Origin: CAWGQN01 sp963824885
GTDB lineage: Bacteria > Actinomycetota > Actinomycetes > Actinomycetales > Microbacteriaceae
DNA length: 64,000 nucleotides
Assembly: GCA_963824885.1 (NCBI GenBank)
Contig: CAWGQN010000010.1
Location: forward strand, 62,001-126,000
Direction: 5' to 3'
Shown here: positions 17,038 through 26,916 of the stretch, one piece after another
Numbering within the stretch: the stretch's first letter is position 1
Layout of the letters: every line of letters starts with the position of its first letter
Position numbers and translations under genes: made by a program
Notes under the pieces: model-generated
Seen by the model: the letters and a program-made list of their open reading frames with translations, nothing else
The model's database searches: none
Told to the model about the DNA's origin: nothing

Positions 17038-17436
17038 ATGAATTTTAACGACCCGTTTCTTTTGATTCTTCTCGCGGCTCTCGCGGTCTTGGTTTTCTTT
17101 ACATTTCGAAACGGACGCAAGCGTCAGCGAGAGGCCGCCGAGATGCAGGATAAGATTCTGCCGGGTGCCCAGGTCATGACAAACTTTGGTGTCTTCGGAA
17201 CAATCGTCTCGAAAGACGACGAAGAAAATAAAGTCGCCCTCGAAACCACTCCCGGTACTGTTCTTAGTGTGCACCGTCAAACAATCGCTCGGGTAATTAC
17301 GGAAGACGATCACAACGCCGACGACACGGTGGCGAAAAGCGAGAAAGAGAACGACCCCCAGCAACCTCTCTACGGTGAACGGCGCCCCGATGGTGATGAC
17401 GACTCGACCGCCCCGCGTACACCCGTCGACGAGTAA
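17038..17436 (+). CDS. yajC: Preprotein translocase accessory subunit YajC
   Basis: 132 residues. One N-terminal membrane helix (NDPFLLILLAALAVLVFFTF) is followed by the family segment RKRQREAAEMQDKILPGAQVMTNFGVFGTIV. A charged acidic tail follows. ATG 17038 puts the helix at the very N-terminus as in the family; the ribosome-binding site is weak. It leads the secD-secF pair. Confidence 0.9.
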   Translation: MNFNDPFLLILLAALAVLVFFTFRNGRKRQREAAEMQDKILPGAQVMTNFGVFGTIVSKDDEENKVALETTPGTVLSVHRQTIARVITEDDHNADDTVAKSEKENDPQQPLYGERRPDGDDDSTAPRTPVDE

Positions 17437-17497
17437 ACGCATCATGACCCGTTGACGGGTTACAGATTTCCGCACGCGGAGAAAGCAGAGTTCAAAG

Positions 17498-19225
17498 GTG
17501 GCGAAGTCGACACCAGTACGAAAAGCCTGGCGATCATTGGCCTGGCTCGGCGTCATAATTGTTGGAATAGTGGCGATCAACGCTTATGGTGTGATCTTCC
17601 AAAATGGCTCGTGGACACCAAAACTCGCCCTCGACCTCGAGGGTGGAACGCAAATCATCCTTGCTCCCCAGTTAGAGAGCGGTCAGTCGGTTTCAGGTGA
17701 ACAATTGACTCAAGCTGTCGCTATTATCCGTCAGCGCATTGACGCGGCCGGAGTATCCGAGTCGGAAATTAACACCCAGGGGGCGAGCAACCTCGTTGTC
17801 TCTATTCCGGGAAAACCCGACCAAGACACGCTCAATCGGATCGAGTCGTCGGCAAAACTCGACTTCCGTCCCGTTCTCGTAGCGGGTGGCCCGACAAGCG
17901 AGGTCATGGGCGCAGATGGAAAACCCACGCCCGCGCCCACCCCTGACCCAGGACTCGATTCGACGCCCTCGATTGCGCCAACCAACGCGAGTGACCTGAA
18001 TCTGGTGACACCCGCTCTCAAAGCACAATTCGAGGCGTTCGATTGCGGGTCCAGTGCCGCACGGGAAACAAATCTTGCTCCCCCAAACCAACCCCTCATT
18101 ACGTGTGAAAAAGACAACTCGGCGAAGTACATTCTCGGGCCGGTCGAGGTCGAAGGCCGCAATATAACGAACGCTTCGAGCGCTCTCAAACAAACCCAAA
18201 CGGGCGCTTCAACCGGTCAGTGGGCGGTCCACATGACGTTCGATGGTAGCGGGACCGAAAAATTTGCGAGCGTGACGACGCGCTTGAGCGGTTTGACGGG
18301 AGCACAGAATCAATTTGCGATTGTCCTCGACGGGAAGGTCATTTCGGCCCCGAAAACGAACTCGGCAATTACCGATGGAAAACCCGAGATTTCGGGAAAC
18401 TTTACGCAGGGTTCGGCGAAATCGCTTGCTGACCAACTGAAGTTCGGCGCTTTGCCAATCGGCTTCAAAGTACAGAGTTCTGACACAATTTCTGCCACAC
18501 TCGGCTCAGCGCAACTGACGAGCGGCCTTATCGCGGGCTTAATCGGCCTCATTCTTGTTGTGTTGTATTCATTTGCTCAATACCGATTGCTCGGCCTCGT
18601 GACCGTTGCGTCGCTCACGATCGCGGCAATTATTGCCTACTTGGTCGTCACGCTTTTGTCGTGGCGAAACGGTTATCGGCTTTCGCTCGCGGGAGTAACG
18701 GGATTGATCGTTGCGATTGGAATTACCGCCGACTCGTTTATCGTCTATTTCGAGCGAATTCGAGACGAGCTGCGCGACGGTCGCGCTCTCGAATCGGGAG
18801 TAGAAGCCGGGTGGCGCCGAGCATTTCGAACAATCTTGGCGTCTGATGCCGTCAACTTTCTTGCCGCGGGGGTACTCTTTTTGCTCGCGGTCGGAAATGT
18901 GAGGGGCTTTGCGCTCACGCTCGGACTGACGACAATTATCGATGTCGTTGTCGTCGGGCTCTTTACGCACCCCGTACTTCGCCTCCTCGCACACTTGAAG
19001 TTCTTCAACGACGGGCATCGCTGGAGTGGCCTGGATCCGCGCGCGTTGGGCGCGATTTACCGAGGCAGGGTCCAGTTTCGAGAACCAACGCCAAACGTGG
19101 GATCGGGAAAGAAAACGGGGAGCGTTCGCGAGGCCGCGAAACGCCAGACAATCGCGCAGCGCAAAGTCGCAGAACTCGCGGCACAATCACGTAACGAGTC
19201 GGAAAGCACAGGGAAGGAAGCCTAA
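17498..19225 (+). CDS. secD: Protein translocase subunit SecD
   Basis: 575 residues. TM1 near residue 12-30 is followed by LALDLEGGTQIIL, IRQRIDAAGVSESEINTQG and a Pro/Thr-rich insert in the periplasm-equivalent P1 domain (residues about 145-165). The RND-type block is FGALPIGFKVQSSDTISATLG with LGSAQLTSGLIAGLIGLILVVLYS, then RLSLAGVTGLIVAIGITADSFIVYFERIRDE. SecD uses the proton gradient to pull exported proteins through SecYEG. The GTG start is preceded by a weak ribosome-binding site, and secF overlaps by one base. Confidence 0.94.
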   Translation: MAKSTPVRKAWRSLAWLGVIIVGIVAINAYGVIFQNGSWTPKLALDLEGGTQIILAPQLESGQSVSGEQLTQAVAIIRQRIDAAGVSESEINTQGASNLVVSIPGKPDQDTLNRIESSAKLDFRPVLVAGGPTSEVMGADGKPTPAPTPDPGLDSTPSIAPTNASDLNLVTPALKAQFEAFDCGSSAARETNLAPPNQPLITCEKDNSAKYILGPVEVEGRNITNASSALKQTQTGASTGQWAVHMTFDGSGTEKFASVTTRLSGLTGAQNQFAIVLDGKVISAPKTNSAITDGKPEISGNFTQGSAKSLADQLKFGALPIGFKVQSSDTISATLGSAQLTSGLIAGLIGLILVVLYSFAQYRLLGLVTVASLTIAAIIAYLVVTLLSWRNGYRLSLAGVTGLIVAIGITADSFIVYFERIRDELRDGRALESGVEAGWRRAFRTILASDAVNFLAAGVLFLLAVGNVRGFALTLGLTTIIDVVVVGLFTHPVLRLLAHLKFFNDGHRWSGLDPRALGAIYRGRVQFREPTPNVGSGKKTGSVREAAKRQTIAQRKVAELAAQSRNESESTGKEA

Positions 19226-20247
19226 TGGCAAGCTTTTCCCAATTCGGAAACGATCTATACACCGGCAAACGATCATTTGACATCGTTGGCCACAGAAAGC
19301 TGTGGTACTTGATCGCCGCGGTCGCGATCGTGGTCGCGGCGGTTGTTCCGTTTCTTCGCGGCGGGTTCGTCTTTGGAATTGAATTCAAAGGTGGCTCCGA
19401 GTTCGTCGTGTCGAATGTCTCGAGCCAAGATCAGTCTCCGGCCACTGGTGCTGTAGCGCACGTCGTACCAACGGGCGTCGCACGAGTATCGACCGTTGGT
19501 ACGTCGTCAATTCGGGTGCAGACCGATCAATTGACAGATGGTGAAAGTCGAGAGATACGAAACCAACTTGCGACGGCATATGGCGTCCCAGTAGACGATG
19601 TAACGTCATCGTTTATTGGTGCGACGTGGGGTGCCGATGTGACGAGCCAAGCCGTGCGCGGTCTTGTTCTCTTTGTGATTTTGGCCGCGGTCGTGATGGC
19701 CCTCTATTTTCGGACCTGGAAGATGTCTGTAGCGGCTCTTGTCGCGTTGCTGCATGACCTGATAATTACCGCGGGGGTGTACGGAATCTCAGGGTTTGAA
19801 GTGACGCCTGCGGCGGTGATTGGATTTTTGACGATTCTCGGATACTCGCTCTATGATACGGTCGTCGTTTTTGACAAGATCCGTGAGAATACGGCGAATT
19901 TCAGCGATGCGTCGTCGAGCACCTTCCGAGAAACAGTGAACTTGGCCGTTAATCAAACCCTCGTTCGATCCATCAATACCTCGGTCGTTGCGGCCCTGCC
20001 CGTAGCAGCGATCCTCTTTATCGGCGCTTTTGTCTTGGGGGCTGGAACACTCCGTGATATATCGCTAGCGCTTTTAATCGGTATCATCGTCGGCACATAT
20101 TCGACAATTTTTATTGCGGCGCCCGTTTATGCTCACGTGCGGGAAAAAGAATCCGCGATTGCCAAATTCGACAAGAAAATTGTGGGACAGCGCGAACGGG
20201 AGGTTTCCGCTCAGGGCAAACCTTCCGCCTCCTCAGCCGCGAGATAA
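19225..20247 (+). CDS. secF: Protein translocase subunit SecF
   Basis: 340 residues with six membrane segments. Marks are GIEFKGGSEFVV, the ALLHDLIITAGVYGISGFEVTPAAVIGFLTILGYSLYDTVVVFDKIRE block (about residues 172-217) and VNLAVNQTLVRSINTSVVAALPV. It forms the SecDF complex with the preceding gene product. The ATG overlaps the secD stop (TAATG), preceded by GAAGGAAG. Confidence 0.95.
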   Translation: MASFSQFGNDLYTGKRSFDIVGHRKLWYLIAAVAIVVAAVVPFLRGGFVFGIEFKGGSEFVVSNVSSQDQSPATGAVAHVVPTGVARVSTVGTSSIRVQTDQLTDGESREIRNQLATAYGVPVDDVTSSFIGATWGADVTSQAVRGLVLFVILAAVVMALYFRTWKMSVAALVALLHDLIITAGVYGISGFEVTPAAVIGFLTILGYSLYDTVVVFDKIRENTANFSDASSSTFRETVNLAVNQTLVRSINTSVVAALPVAAILFIGAFVLGAGTLRDISLALLIGIIVGTYSTIFIAAPVYAHVREKESAIAKFDKKIVGQREREVSAQGKPSASSAAR

Positions 20248-20268
20248 TGGTCACCGGGAGGTGATTCG

Positions 20269-22518
20269 ATGTCTGAGGTTAATACGTCATCTGCCTCACT
20301 GCGTCGACTCGTACCCCGATTGTTCTCACGGGCACAACCCGCGGGAGCGGTAAACACGCTCATTCGCACGATACGGTCCCATCACCCCAAGGCCGATATC
20401 GCACTTATCGAGCGCGCATACGCGACCGCGGAGGGAGCTCACGCCGACCAAAAACGTCAAAGCGGAGAACCCTATGTGACGCACCCGGTGGCCGTCGCTC
20501 AGATTCTTGCTGACTTGGGTATCGGGTCCAAAACCATTGCTGCCGCACTCCTGCACGACACGATCGAAGATACCGCCTATACGCTCGATCAGCTTCACTC
20601 CGACTTTGGGGACGAAGTTGCAATGCTTGTTGACGGAGTCACGAAAATCGACAAGGTCAAGTATGGTGAGAGCGCTCAGGCCGAAACTGTTCGCAAGATG
20701 ATCGTTGCAATGTCTAAGGATATTCGGGTACTCATCATCAAGCTCGCTGATCGGCTTCACAACGCGCGGACGTGGGGATTCGTATCGCCCGACGCGGCAA
20801 AACGAAAAGCCACGGAGACCCTCGAAATCTACGCCCCCTTGGCGCATCGCTTGGGAATTGAAACGATCAAGTGGGAACTCGAAGATCTGTCGTTTGCTGT
20901 GCTCTATCCAAAGCTCTACGTCGAAATTGAGTCTCTCGTACGCCAACGCACTCCGCAGCGCGAGGAGTTTATCCAGAACGTCATTGATGCGATAAACGAT
21001 GATCTCAAGGCCGCGAGAATCCGAGCCAAGGTCGTTGGCCGCCCAAAACAGTACTTTTCTATCTACCAGAAGATGATTGTCCGCGGCCGCGAATTCGATG
21101 AAATCTACGATCTTGTCGGGATCAGAGTTCTTGTCAATTCGCTTCGCGATTGCTATGCGGTTCTCGGCGCGATTCACGCCCGATGGAATCCGATTCCTGG
21201 CCGGTTCAAAGACTACATTGCAACTCCCAAGTTCAATCTCTATCAATCTCTTCATACCACTGTGATTGGTCCGCACGGTCGCGCGGTCGAAATCCAAATT
21301 CGAACCAACGAGATGAACATTCGCGCCGAATTCGGCGTCGCCGCGCATTGGAAATATAAAGAACAAGTCGCTGCCGGAAAAGGGTCACCAAAATATTCGA
21401 AGAATGAAACCGATTTGGCGTGGCTTGCGCACATTTCTGACTGGCAAGCAGAGACGGTTGACCCGCGTGAGTTTCTCGACTCCCTACGATTCGAAATTGG
21501 CGCGAAAGAAACGTATGTTTTCACGCCAAAGGGGAGAGTCATTGGATTGCCCGCGGGGGCAACACCCGTCGATTTCGCATATGCCGTGCACACCGAAGTC
21601 GGGCATCGCACGATGGGCGCGAAAGTGAATGGGCGGCTCGTGCCACTTGATAGTGGACTAACAAGCGGTGACGTGGTCGAGGTATTTACCTCCAAGAATC
21701 CCGACTCGGCGCCGAGCCAGGACTGGCTCACGTTTGTCAAGAGTCCGCGCGCACGCAACAAGATTCGTCAGTGGTTTACCAAGGAGCGCCGAGACGAAGC
21801 AATCGAGCAGGGAAAAGACGCAATCGCACGCGCGATGCGAAAACAAAACCTCCCGCTGCAAAGACTCATGAGTCAAGATGCTTTCGCAGAAGTAGCGTCG
21901 TCAATGAAATACGAGGACGTCTCGGAACTCTATGCGGCCGTGGGCGAGGGACACGTCTCGACCCAATCTGTTCTTGAACGAATTATCGCTTCGCTTCAAG
22001 GCGAATCTGAAAGTGAAGGCGCCGATCTCGAAATTCCGGACTTTAGCCGGGCTCGATCAATTCGAAAGAACGATTCTGGAATTCTTGTGCGCGGTACACC
22101 GGATATTTTGGTCAAGCTTGCAAAGTGTTGCACTCCTGTTCCGGGCGACGCCATCGTCGGGTTCGTAACTCGCGGGTCGGGAGTGTCGGTCCACCAAGCG
22201 GACTGTCACAATGTGCGGTCGCTTATCCACGAACCCGAACGAATGATTGACGTGGAGTGGGCGCCGTCATCGAAGAGCGTGTTTCTCGTTCAGATTCAAG
22301 TCGAAGCCCTTGACCGTTCCGGATTGCTTTCGGACGTAACGCGCGTTTTGTCCGAGTATCACGTGAATATTCTGTCGGCGACGGTGTCGACGTCGAACGA
22401 CCGTCTTGCGTTGAGCCGCTTCGTGTTCGAAATGGGCGACACGACGCATCTTGATCGTGTGCTCAACGCCGTGCGCCGCATCGACGCCGTCTACGACGTC
22501 TACCGCGTGAGTGCTTGA
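20269..22518 (+). CDS. relA: Bifunctional (p)ppGpp synthetase/hydrolase Rel
   Basis: 749 residues. The HD hydrolase domain is intact (GEPYVTHPVAVAQIL, ALLHDTIEDTAY, KLADRLHNARTW). The synthetase domain follows (VGRPKQYFSIYQKM, FDEIYDLVGIRVLV, KDYIATPKFNLYQSLHTTVIG), then TGS (ETYVFTPKGRVIGLPAGATPVDFAY) and a C-terminal ACT domain (LDRSGLLSDVTRVLSEYHVNI). It sets the stringent-response alarmone level. GGGAGGTG precedes the ATG. Its last 252 bases overlap the open frame of the convergent AbiEi-like gene. Confidence 0.96.
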   Translation: MSEVNTSSASLRRLVPRLFSRAQPAGAVNTLIRTIRSHHPKADIALIERAYATAEGAHADQKRQSGEPYVTHPVAVAQILADLGIGSKTIAAALLHDTIEDTAYTLDQLHSDFGDEVAMLVDGVTKIDKVKYGESAQAETVRKMIVAMSKDIRVLIIKLADRLHNARTWGFVSPDAAKRKATETLEIYAPLAHRLGIETIKWELEDLSFAVLYPKLYVEIESLVRQRTPQREEFIQNVIDAINDDLKAARIRAKVVGRPKQYFSIYQKMIVRGREFDEIYDLVGIRVLVNSLRDCYAVLGAIHARWNPIPGRFKDYIATPKFNLYQSLHTTVIGPHGRAVEIQIRTNEMNIRAEFGVAAHWKYKEQVAAGKGSPKYSKNETDLAWLAHISDWQAETVDPREFLDSLRFEIGAKETYVFTPKGRVIGLPAGATPVDFAYAVHTEVGHRTMGAKVNGRLVPLDSGLTSGDVVEVFTSKNPDSAPSQDWLTFVKSPRARNKIRQWFTKERRDEAIEQGKDAIARAMRKQNLPLQRLMSQDAFAEVASSMKYEDVSELYAAVGEGHVSTQSVLERIIASLQGESESEGADLEIPDFSRARSIRKNDSGILVRGTPDILVKLAKCCTPVPGDAIVGFVTRGSGVSVHQADCHNVRSLIHEPERMIDVEWAPSSKSVFLVQIQVEALDRSGLLSDVTRVLSEYHVNILSATVSTSNDRLALSRFVFEMGDTTHLDRVLNAVRRIDAVYDVYRVSA

Positions 22519-23055
22519 TAGATCAGCCGCGCGCATGATGGCGCGACGCTTGTGGGAGACGCTGGGCATGTGAGATACGCGGTCAATGAATTCGGTCTCG
22601 TGCATTCCCACGATGCTGATTAGTCGTAGAATTGCGGCGCGGTCACTCGATTCAAAACGCGGACTCAGTCGAATAATATCGAGAGCGGTCCGGATTGGAT
22701 GCGTCACGGCCGATCCGTCAATGAGCACGATCTCGTCTTGATTGATCGTGACCTCGCGGACCGCTATTCGCTTGCCAGGAAACCGAGGGAGAGAGTGTCC
22801 GGCGGTGACACAAAACCGATGAATTGACGGTGGATCAAACACGGCACCGTGAACCCACGCAGCGCTGTACTGTTCAATGATCGTGTGAGCGGGCGCAAGG
22901 GACGCAACGGCGGCTGATCGGTGCCACGAAAATTCGGGAAGATCGACGGGCCGGAAACACTCATCGATTGCCACCAAATCGCCGTCGAGACGCGCCGCAT
23001 ACAATTCAGCGAGAGGCAAATCTGCCGACGTGAGCACCGAATTGAGGCGTGTCAT
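22267..23055 (-). CDS. AbiEi-like (type IV toxin-antitoxin antitoxin family) protein
   Basis: 262 residues from ATG 23055. The core DEIVLIDGSAVTHPIRTALDIIRLSPRF, preceded by TAGHSLPRFPGKRIAVRE, resembles the C-terminal part of AbiEi-type proteins common in Actinobacteria as solitary genes. No partner nucleotidyltransferase toxin is adjacent. Residues after about 178 (HAVDVVDGVDAAHGVEH onward) are antisense to the ACT domain of Rel and look arbitrary, so the original stop may have been lost. The family call is moderate and the start is not decided by a clear ribosome-binding site. Confidence 0.55.
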   Translation of the reverse strand: MTRLNSVLTSADLPLAELYAARLDGDLVAIDECFRPVDLPEFSWHRSAAVASLAPAHTIIEQYSAAWVHGAVFDPPSIHRFCVTAGHSLPRFPGKRIAVREVTINQDEIVLIDGSAVTHPIRTALDIIRLSPRFESSDRAAILRLISIVGMHETEFIDRVSHMPSVSHKRRAIMRAADLSSTHAVDVVDGVDAAHGVEHTIKMRRVAHFEHEAAQRKTVVRRRHRRRQNIHVILGQNARYVRKQSGTVKGFDLNLNEKHALR

Positions 23056-23154
23056 CGGCCCATCATTGCCGACAGCTTCGGTGGCACCATTGTGGGATCG
23101 TGAACTGTGGAAAACTCTGGGATCCTTACCGTTGCGCAATGTACGGCTCACTCC

Positions 23155-24399
23155 TTACTTGTCGAGAGCTGCGAGCCACGCCCTCCGCGCGCCAAGGGCC
23201 TCTTTGGCTTCGCGAGCGCTTTTCTTGTCACCACATAGCTCGGCGTCCGCTAGTTCAGCCTCAAGTTTTTCAATGGCTCGATGCAACTGGCCCACGAGAT
23301 CATCCGAACGCGCTTGAGAGACGGAGACCGTTTGCTTTTTCCAGTATTCGTCATCGAGCTCTCGGACGGCCGATTCGACGGCCTTCAATCGACCCTCGAG
23401 CACGGCACCCTCGACACGCGGGACCTCACCGACTCCGTCCCAGCGCTTCTGAATTGATGACAGCATCGCGCGCGCTGCGACGCGATCAGTGGCCGTGTGA
23501 AGCCGCTCTGCCTCGTCAAGCAAGAGGCGCTTCCGCTCAAGATTTGCCCCTTGCTCCTCTTTTTCTTTCGCGTCGTTCACGGCCCTTTGGCCATAGAGTT
23601 CGTCACCAACCGCTTTAAACCGAGTCCACAGTGCGTCGTCCTGGTTCTTACCGGCACGCTTGACGGTCTTCCACTCGTCAACCAACGATCGATAAGAGGG
23701 GATCGCGGCAGCGCCACGGCTGCGAAGGGCTTCCGCTCTGTCGATTAACTCGTGCTTTCTTGCGCGCGACTCCCGGTGAAGCTCATCCCGTTCCGAAAAA
23801 AAAGACCGCCGATTGCGCTCAATTGTCGTGCGCGCGGCGCGGAATCGTTTCCACAATTCGCTCGCCTGTTCCTTTGGGAGTCGAGCGGCGCTCTTCTGAT
23901 GCTCTTGCCATCGGTCGAAAAGGGAGTCCAACGCCGCGCTTGTTTGCTTCCATTGAACGCGTTCAGGATTCTGAGCAGCGAGAGTTTCGACCTCGGTTAC
24001 TAGTGCCGTGCGCTCCCTCAGCACAGCAGTGATCACCTCGTGGTGCTCACGCTTCTGTCGTATGCCAAGATCGACGAGCGCGACGTCAAGCGCGTCAAGG
24101 CGCCGACGAAGAGCGGAAAAATCACCCACTGCGGCACGCGCAGAAACTGAATTTCGGAGCGAATGTGCCGCGCGCGCGATGTCGTGAGCCGGAGCGGAGC
24201 GTTTGGCGCGCTGTTCGAGAAGAGTAAGCTGCCCGTCCAGGTCGATGTACTTTCGTTCGAAGTATTCGATTGCCTCGTGCGGAGAAGCGTCCGGGTACTG
24301 CCCGACGACGACCTCGCAGTCGCCGTCGCGCACAAATACCGTTCCAGTTTCGTCGACCCGCCCCCACGGGTGAATTTCAGAGTGTGCCACGCGTTTCAC
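23155..24399 (-). CDS. DUF349 domain-containing protein
   Basis: 414 residues, largely charged alpha-helix. DUF349-type repeats are visible, e.g. LFDRWQEHQKSAARLPKEQASELWKRFRAA, YRSLVDEWKTVKRAGKNQDDALWTRFKAVGD and LSSIQKRWDGVGEVPR, each with the W...G...D/E...LW.RF pattern. The N-terminus (HPWGRVDETGTVFVRDGDCEVVVGQYPD) is typical of actinobacterial members. No signal peptide or helix for membrane insertion is seen. Its function is unknown. The GTG start lacks a strong ribosome-binding site. Confidence 0.85.
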   Translation of the reverse strand: MKRVAHSEIHPWGRVDETGTVFVRDGDCEVVVGQYPDASPHEAIEYFERKYIDLDGQLTLLEQRAKRSAPAHDIARAAHSLRNSVSARAAVGDFSALRRRLDALDVALVDLGIRQKREHHEVITAVLRERTALVTEVETLAAQNPERVQWKQTSAALDSLFDRWQEHQKSAARLPKEQASELWKRFRAARTTIERNRRSFFSERDELHRESRARKHELIDRAEALRSRGAAAIPSYRSLVDEWKTVKRAGKNQDDALWTRFKAVGDELYGQRAVNDAKEKEEQGANLERKRLLLDEAERLHTATDRVAARAMLSSIQKRWDGVGEVPRVEGAVLEGRLKAVESAVRELDDEYWKKQTVSVSQARSDDLVGQLHRAIEKLEAELADAELCGDKKSAREAKEALGARRAWLAALDK

Positions 24400-24481
24400 C
24401 TTGCTGATTTCGATGTGTCTCCGGTAATTCGTCCAACCTCACGCGCCTCGGTCACGACGACTAGGCGTGAGAGCTGGAGAA

Positions 24482-25267
24482 CTAAGAGAGAGTGACGGCA
24501 CCAATTGTTGCCGGCACTTTGGGTTTTCCATCCCCACTCCCGTCGATCGTCCCCACGCTTGTGACGGTCGCGTTGAGTTCGTCAAGTCCACTTGTTATCG
24601 TCCCCAACACGGTATATCCACCCGCCGCGTCCGAGGGGATCGTCGTGTCACCGTAAACGATGAAAAACTGGCTTCCTTGGCTGTTGCCATTTCCCGCAGT
24701 TCTCGCCATCGCGATTGTGCCGGCAGGATAGACGTTGTTCGCGGGCGCATTTTCGATTGGACCAAACGAGTACCCCGGTCCACCCGAGCCGTCGCCGTGA
24801 GGATCTCCACACTGAAGCACCGAAAACCCGCCGGTCGTCAGGCGATGGCACGACAAGCCGGTGAAGAAACCCTTCTGACTGAGAGACAAAAAGCTCGATA
24901 CCGCTTGAGGGGCTGCGGCACCGTCGAGTTGAATTCCCAGCGAAACATTGTTAATCGCGAGATCGCCCGTCCACGTCCGACCGCCAGCGAGCGAACTCGA
25001 TGGAACGTCGCCCGTGGGCTCATCTGATGGATTTGGCGACGGCGTTGGCGCCGAGACTGAAGGGGGCGGCCCCGACGTGGTCCAAAAAAAGGCGAATTGC
25101 GCAAGGACCGCGCCAGAAATCACCACAATCACTCCGATCCCAGCAATAAGGTTGTCACGCTTTCTTCGTCGCAAGCGATGCGCGTAGACAGCTTTTCTCG
25201 CTCGATAGCTGCGAAGTCGATAGCGCGCCTCGCGAGCTTCGCGGTTGCGATTCTTACTGGTTGCCAC
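24482..25267 (-). CDS. Membrane-anchored cyclophilin-type peptidyl-prolyl isomerase
   Basis: 261 residues. A strongly basic N-terminus is followed by a membrane helix (NLIAGIGVIVVISGAVLAQFAFFW, about 39-62) and a Ser/Pro-rich linker. The cyclophilin domain then shows LSQKGFFTGLSCHRLTTGGFSVLQCGDP, NNVYPAGTIAMARTAGN and SQGSQFFIVYGDT, including the catalytic-loop arginine. The domain should face outside the cell and speed proline isomerization of exported proteins. The GTG start lies in a 138-base region shared with the divergent rarA gene. Confidence 0.9.
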   Translation of the reverse strand: MATSKNRNREAREARYRLRSYRARKAVYAHRLRRRKRDNLIAGIGVIVVISGAVLAQFAFFWTTSGPPPSVSAPTPSPNPSDEPTGDVPSSSLAGGRTWTGDLAINNVSLGIQLDGAAAPQAVSSFLSLSQKGFFTGLSCHRLTTGGFSVLQCGDPHGDGSGGPGYSFGPIENAPANNVYPAGTIAMARTAGNGNSQGSQFFIVYGDTTIPSDAAGGYTVLGTITSGLDELNATVTSVGTIDGSGDGKPKVPATIGAVTLS

Positions 25268-25405
25268 ACGAATCCTTCGTTTGCGCGGAAAAGAGCGTCA
25301 GGACCAACACAACACCGGGTCTGAACTGAACTCTAACGAACCGGCAATGCAGTGCAAAATAGGCGTGCGACAGAATAGCGAAACTCACCAACTACTCTTA
25401 AATGA

Positions 25406-26758
25406 ATGTCTGACGCAAAAACGGGACTTTTCGCTGCTTCACCCCCGCTCGCTGTTCGCATGCGACCTCGCACCCTCAGTGAGATCGTTGGACAGCGCCA
25501 TTTGCTGCGACCGGGTTCCCCGCTCAATATTTTGGCGGACGGAGCTCCCAACGGGCGCGGATCGACATCGGTCATTCTCTGGGGACCGCCGGGAACCGGC
25601 AAAACCACGATCGCGCACGTGATTTCACGGCAATCCGACCACAGATTCGTTGAGCTCTCAGCAGTGTCGGCGGGAGTGAAAGAACTCCGTCAGCTGATTG
25701 ACGCGGCACAATCGAATAGGGACCTATACGGAGTCTCGACGGTACTTTTCGTTGACGAAATACACCGTTTTTCCAAGGCGCAACAAGATGCGTTGTTGCC
25801 AGCCGTTGAATATGGGTGGGTGTCGCTCGTCGCTGCTACCACCGAAAACCCTTCGTTTTCGGTGATTACGCCCCTGTTATCGCGATCATTGCTCCTCGCG
25901 TTGGAACCGTTAGGCGCGGCTGACATCGGCGCGCTTATTGATCGCGCGCTCGCGGACGACAACGGTTTGGGCAATCGATATTCGGTCGACGCTGATGCCC
26001 GCGACGCACTCATCCGGCTTGCCTCTGGCGACGCTCGGCGCGCTTTGAACGGCCTCGAAGCCGCGGCAGCAGGAGCCGAGAGTATCGATCACGACGAACA
26101 AAGGAACATTACGGCGGAACTCATTTCGAGCGTGGCCGACCGAGCCCTGCTCCGCTACGACCGAAACGGAGATGACCATTATGACGTGATCAGTGCCTTC
26201 ATCAAATCGGTGCGTGGCTCCGATGTTGATGCGGCACTTCACTACCTCGTGCGCATGCTAGAGGCAGGCGAGGATCCGCGATTCATCGCTCGTCGAATCA
26301 TCGTGCTTGCGAGCGAAGACATTGGGATGGCGGATCCGAACGCTCTCGTCGTCGCGGTCGCCGCGGCTGACGCTGTGCAGCTCATCGGTATGCCTGAGGG
26401 TCGAATTCCTCTCGCTCAGGCCGTCGTGCATCTCGCTACCGCACCCAAGTCAAATGCGTCGTATGTCGCGCTCAACCGAGCGCAAGCACACGCGCGTTCG
26501 GGCCGAATTGGGGTCATCCCCAAAGCTCTCCGAGACTCGCACTACCCGGGTGCCGAGGGTCTCGGACACGGGACCGACTACCAGTATCCCCACGACTCCG
26601 AGATCGGGGTCATCGAGCAACAGTACGCTCCCGACGAATTGAAGGATGTCGAGTATTACCGACCGACTAGCCACGGGCATGAGCGCGAGCTTGCCGTGCG
26701 GCTGGCAAAGTTGCGATCAATCGTCCACGGTACGGATGCCGAGCGTGATAGGCTTTAG
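25406..26758 (+). CDS. rarA: Replication-associated recombination protein A (RarA/MgsA AAA ATPase)
   Basis: 450 residues. MRPRTLSEIVGQRHLL is followed by Walker A (ILWGPPGTGKTTIAHVI), Walker B (TVLFVDEIHRFSKAQQDALLP) and the sensor block VAATTENPSFSVITPLLSRS. The C-terminal RarA-specific region has DHYDVISAFIKSVRGSDVDAALHYLVRML and DPRFIARRIIVLASEDIGMADP. It acts on gaps at stalled replication forks. Confidence 0.95.
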   Translation: MSDAKTGLFAASPPLAVRMRPRTLSEIVGQRHLLRPGSPLNILADGAPNGRGSTSVILWGPPGTGKTTIAHVISRQSDHRFVELSAVSAGVKELRQLIDAAQSNRDLYGVSTVLFVDEIHRFSKAQQDALLPAVEYGWVSLVAATTENPSFSVITPLLSRSLLLALEPLGAADIGALIDRALADDNGLGNRYSVDADARDALIRLASGDARRALNGLEAAAAGAESIDHDEQRNITAELISSVADRALLRYDRNGDDHYDVISAFIKSVRGSDVDAALHYLVRMLEAGEDPRFIARRIIVLASEDIGMADPNALVVAVAAADAVQLIGMPEGRIPLAQAVVHLATAPKSNASYVALNRAQAHARSGRIGVIPKALRDSHYPGAEGLGHGTDYQYPHDSEIGVIEQQYAPDELKDVEYYRPTSHGHERELAVRLAKLRSIVHGTDAERDRL

Positions 26759-26916
26759 GCCGCCTACAGCTGTTTTTCGTGTGCGGCTGCGTCGAAATAC
26801 CGAGCTGTTGGGTTCGTTCTTTAGCCGAACGCCCATGGCGCCAACCCTCGTGCTTTTATTGATCGATTTTGGCACTCCAGATTCGATCATTTTGTCATTA
26901 TCCATGGAAGGACCCC

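Noticed and set aside
20326..21366. 346-residue open frame on the minus strand inside rel
   Set aside because: Antisense shadow of the conserved Rel synthetase domain; no ribosome-binding site and no recognisable protein motif.
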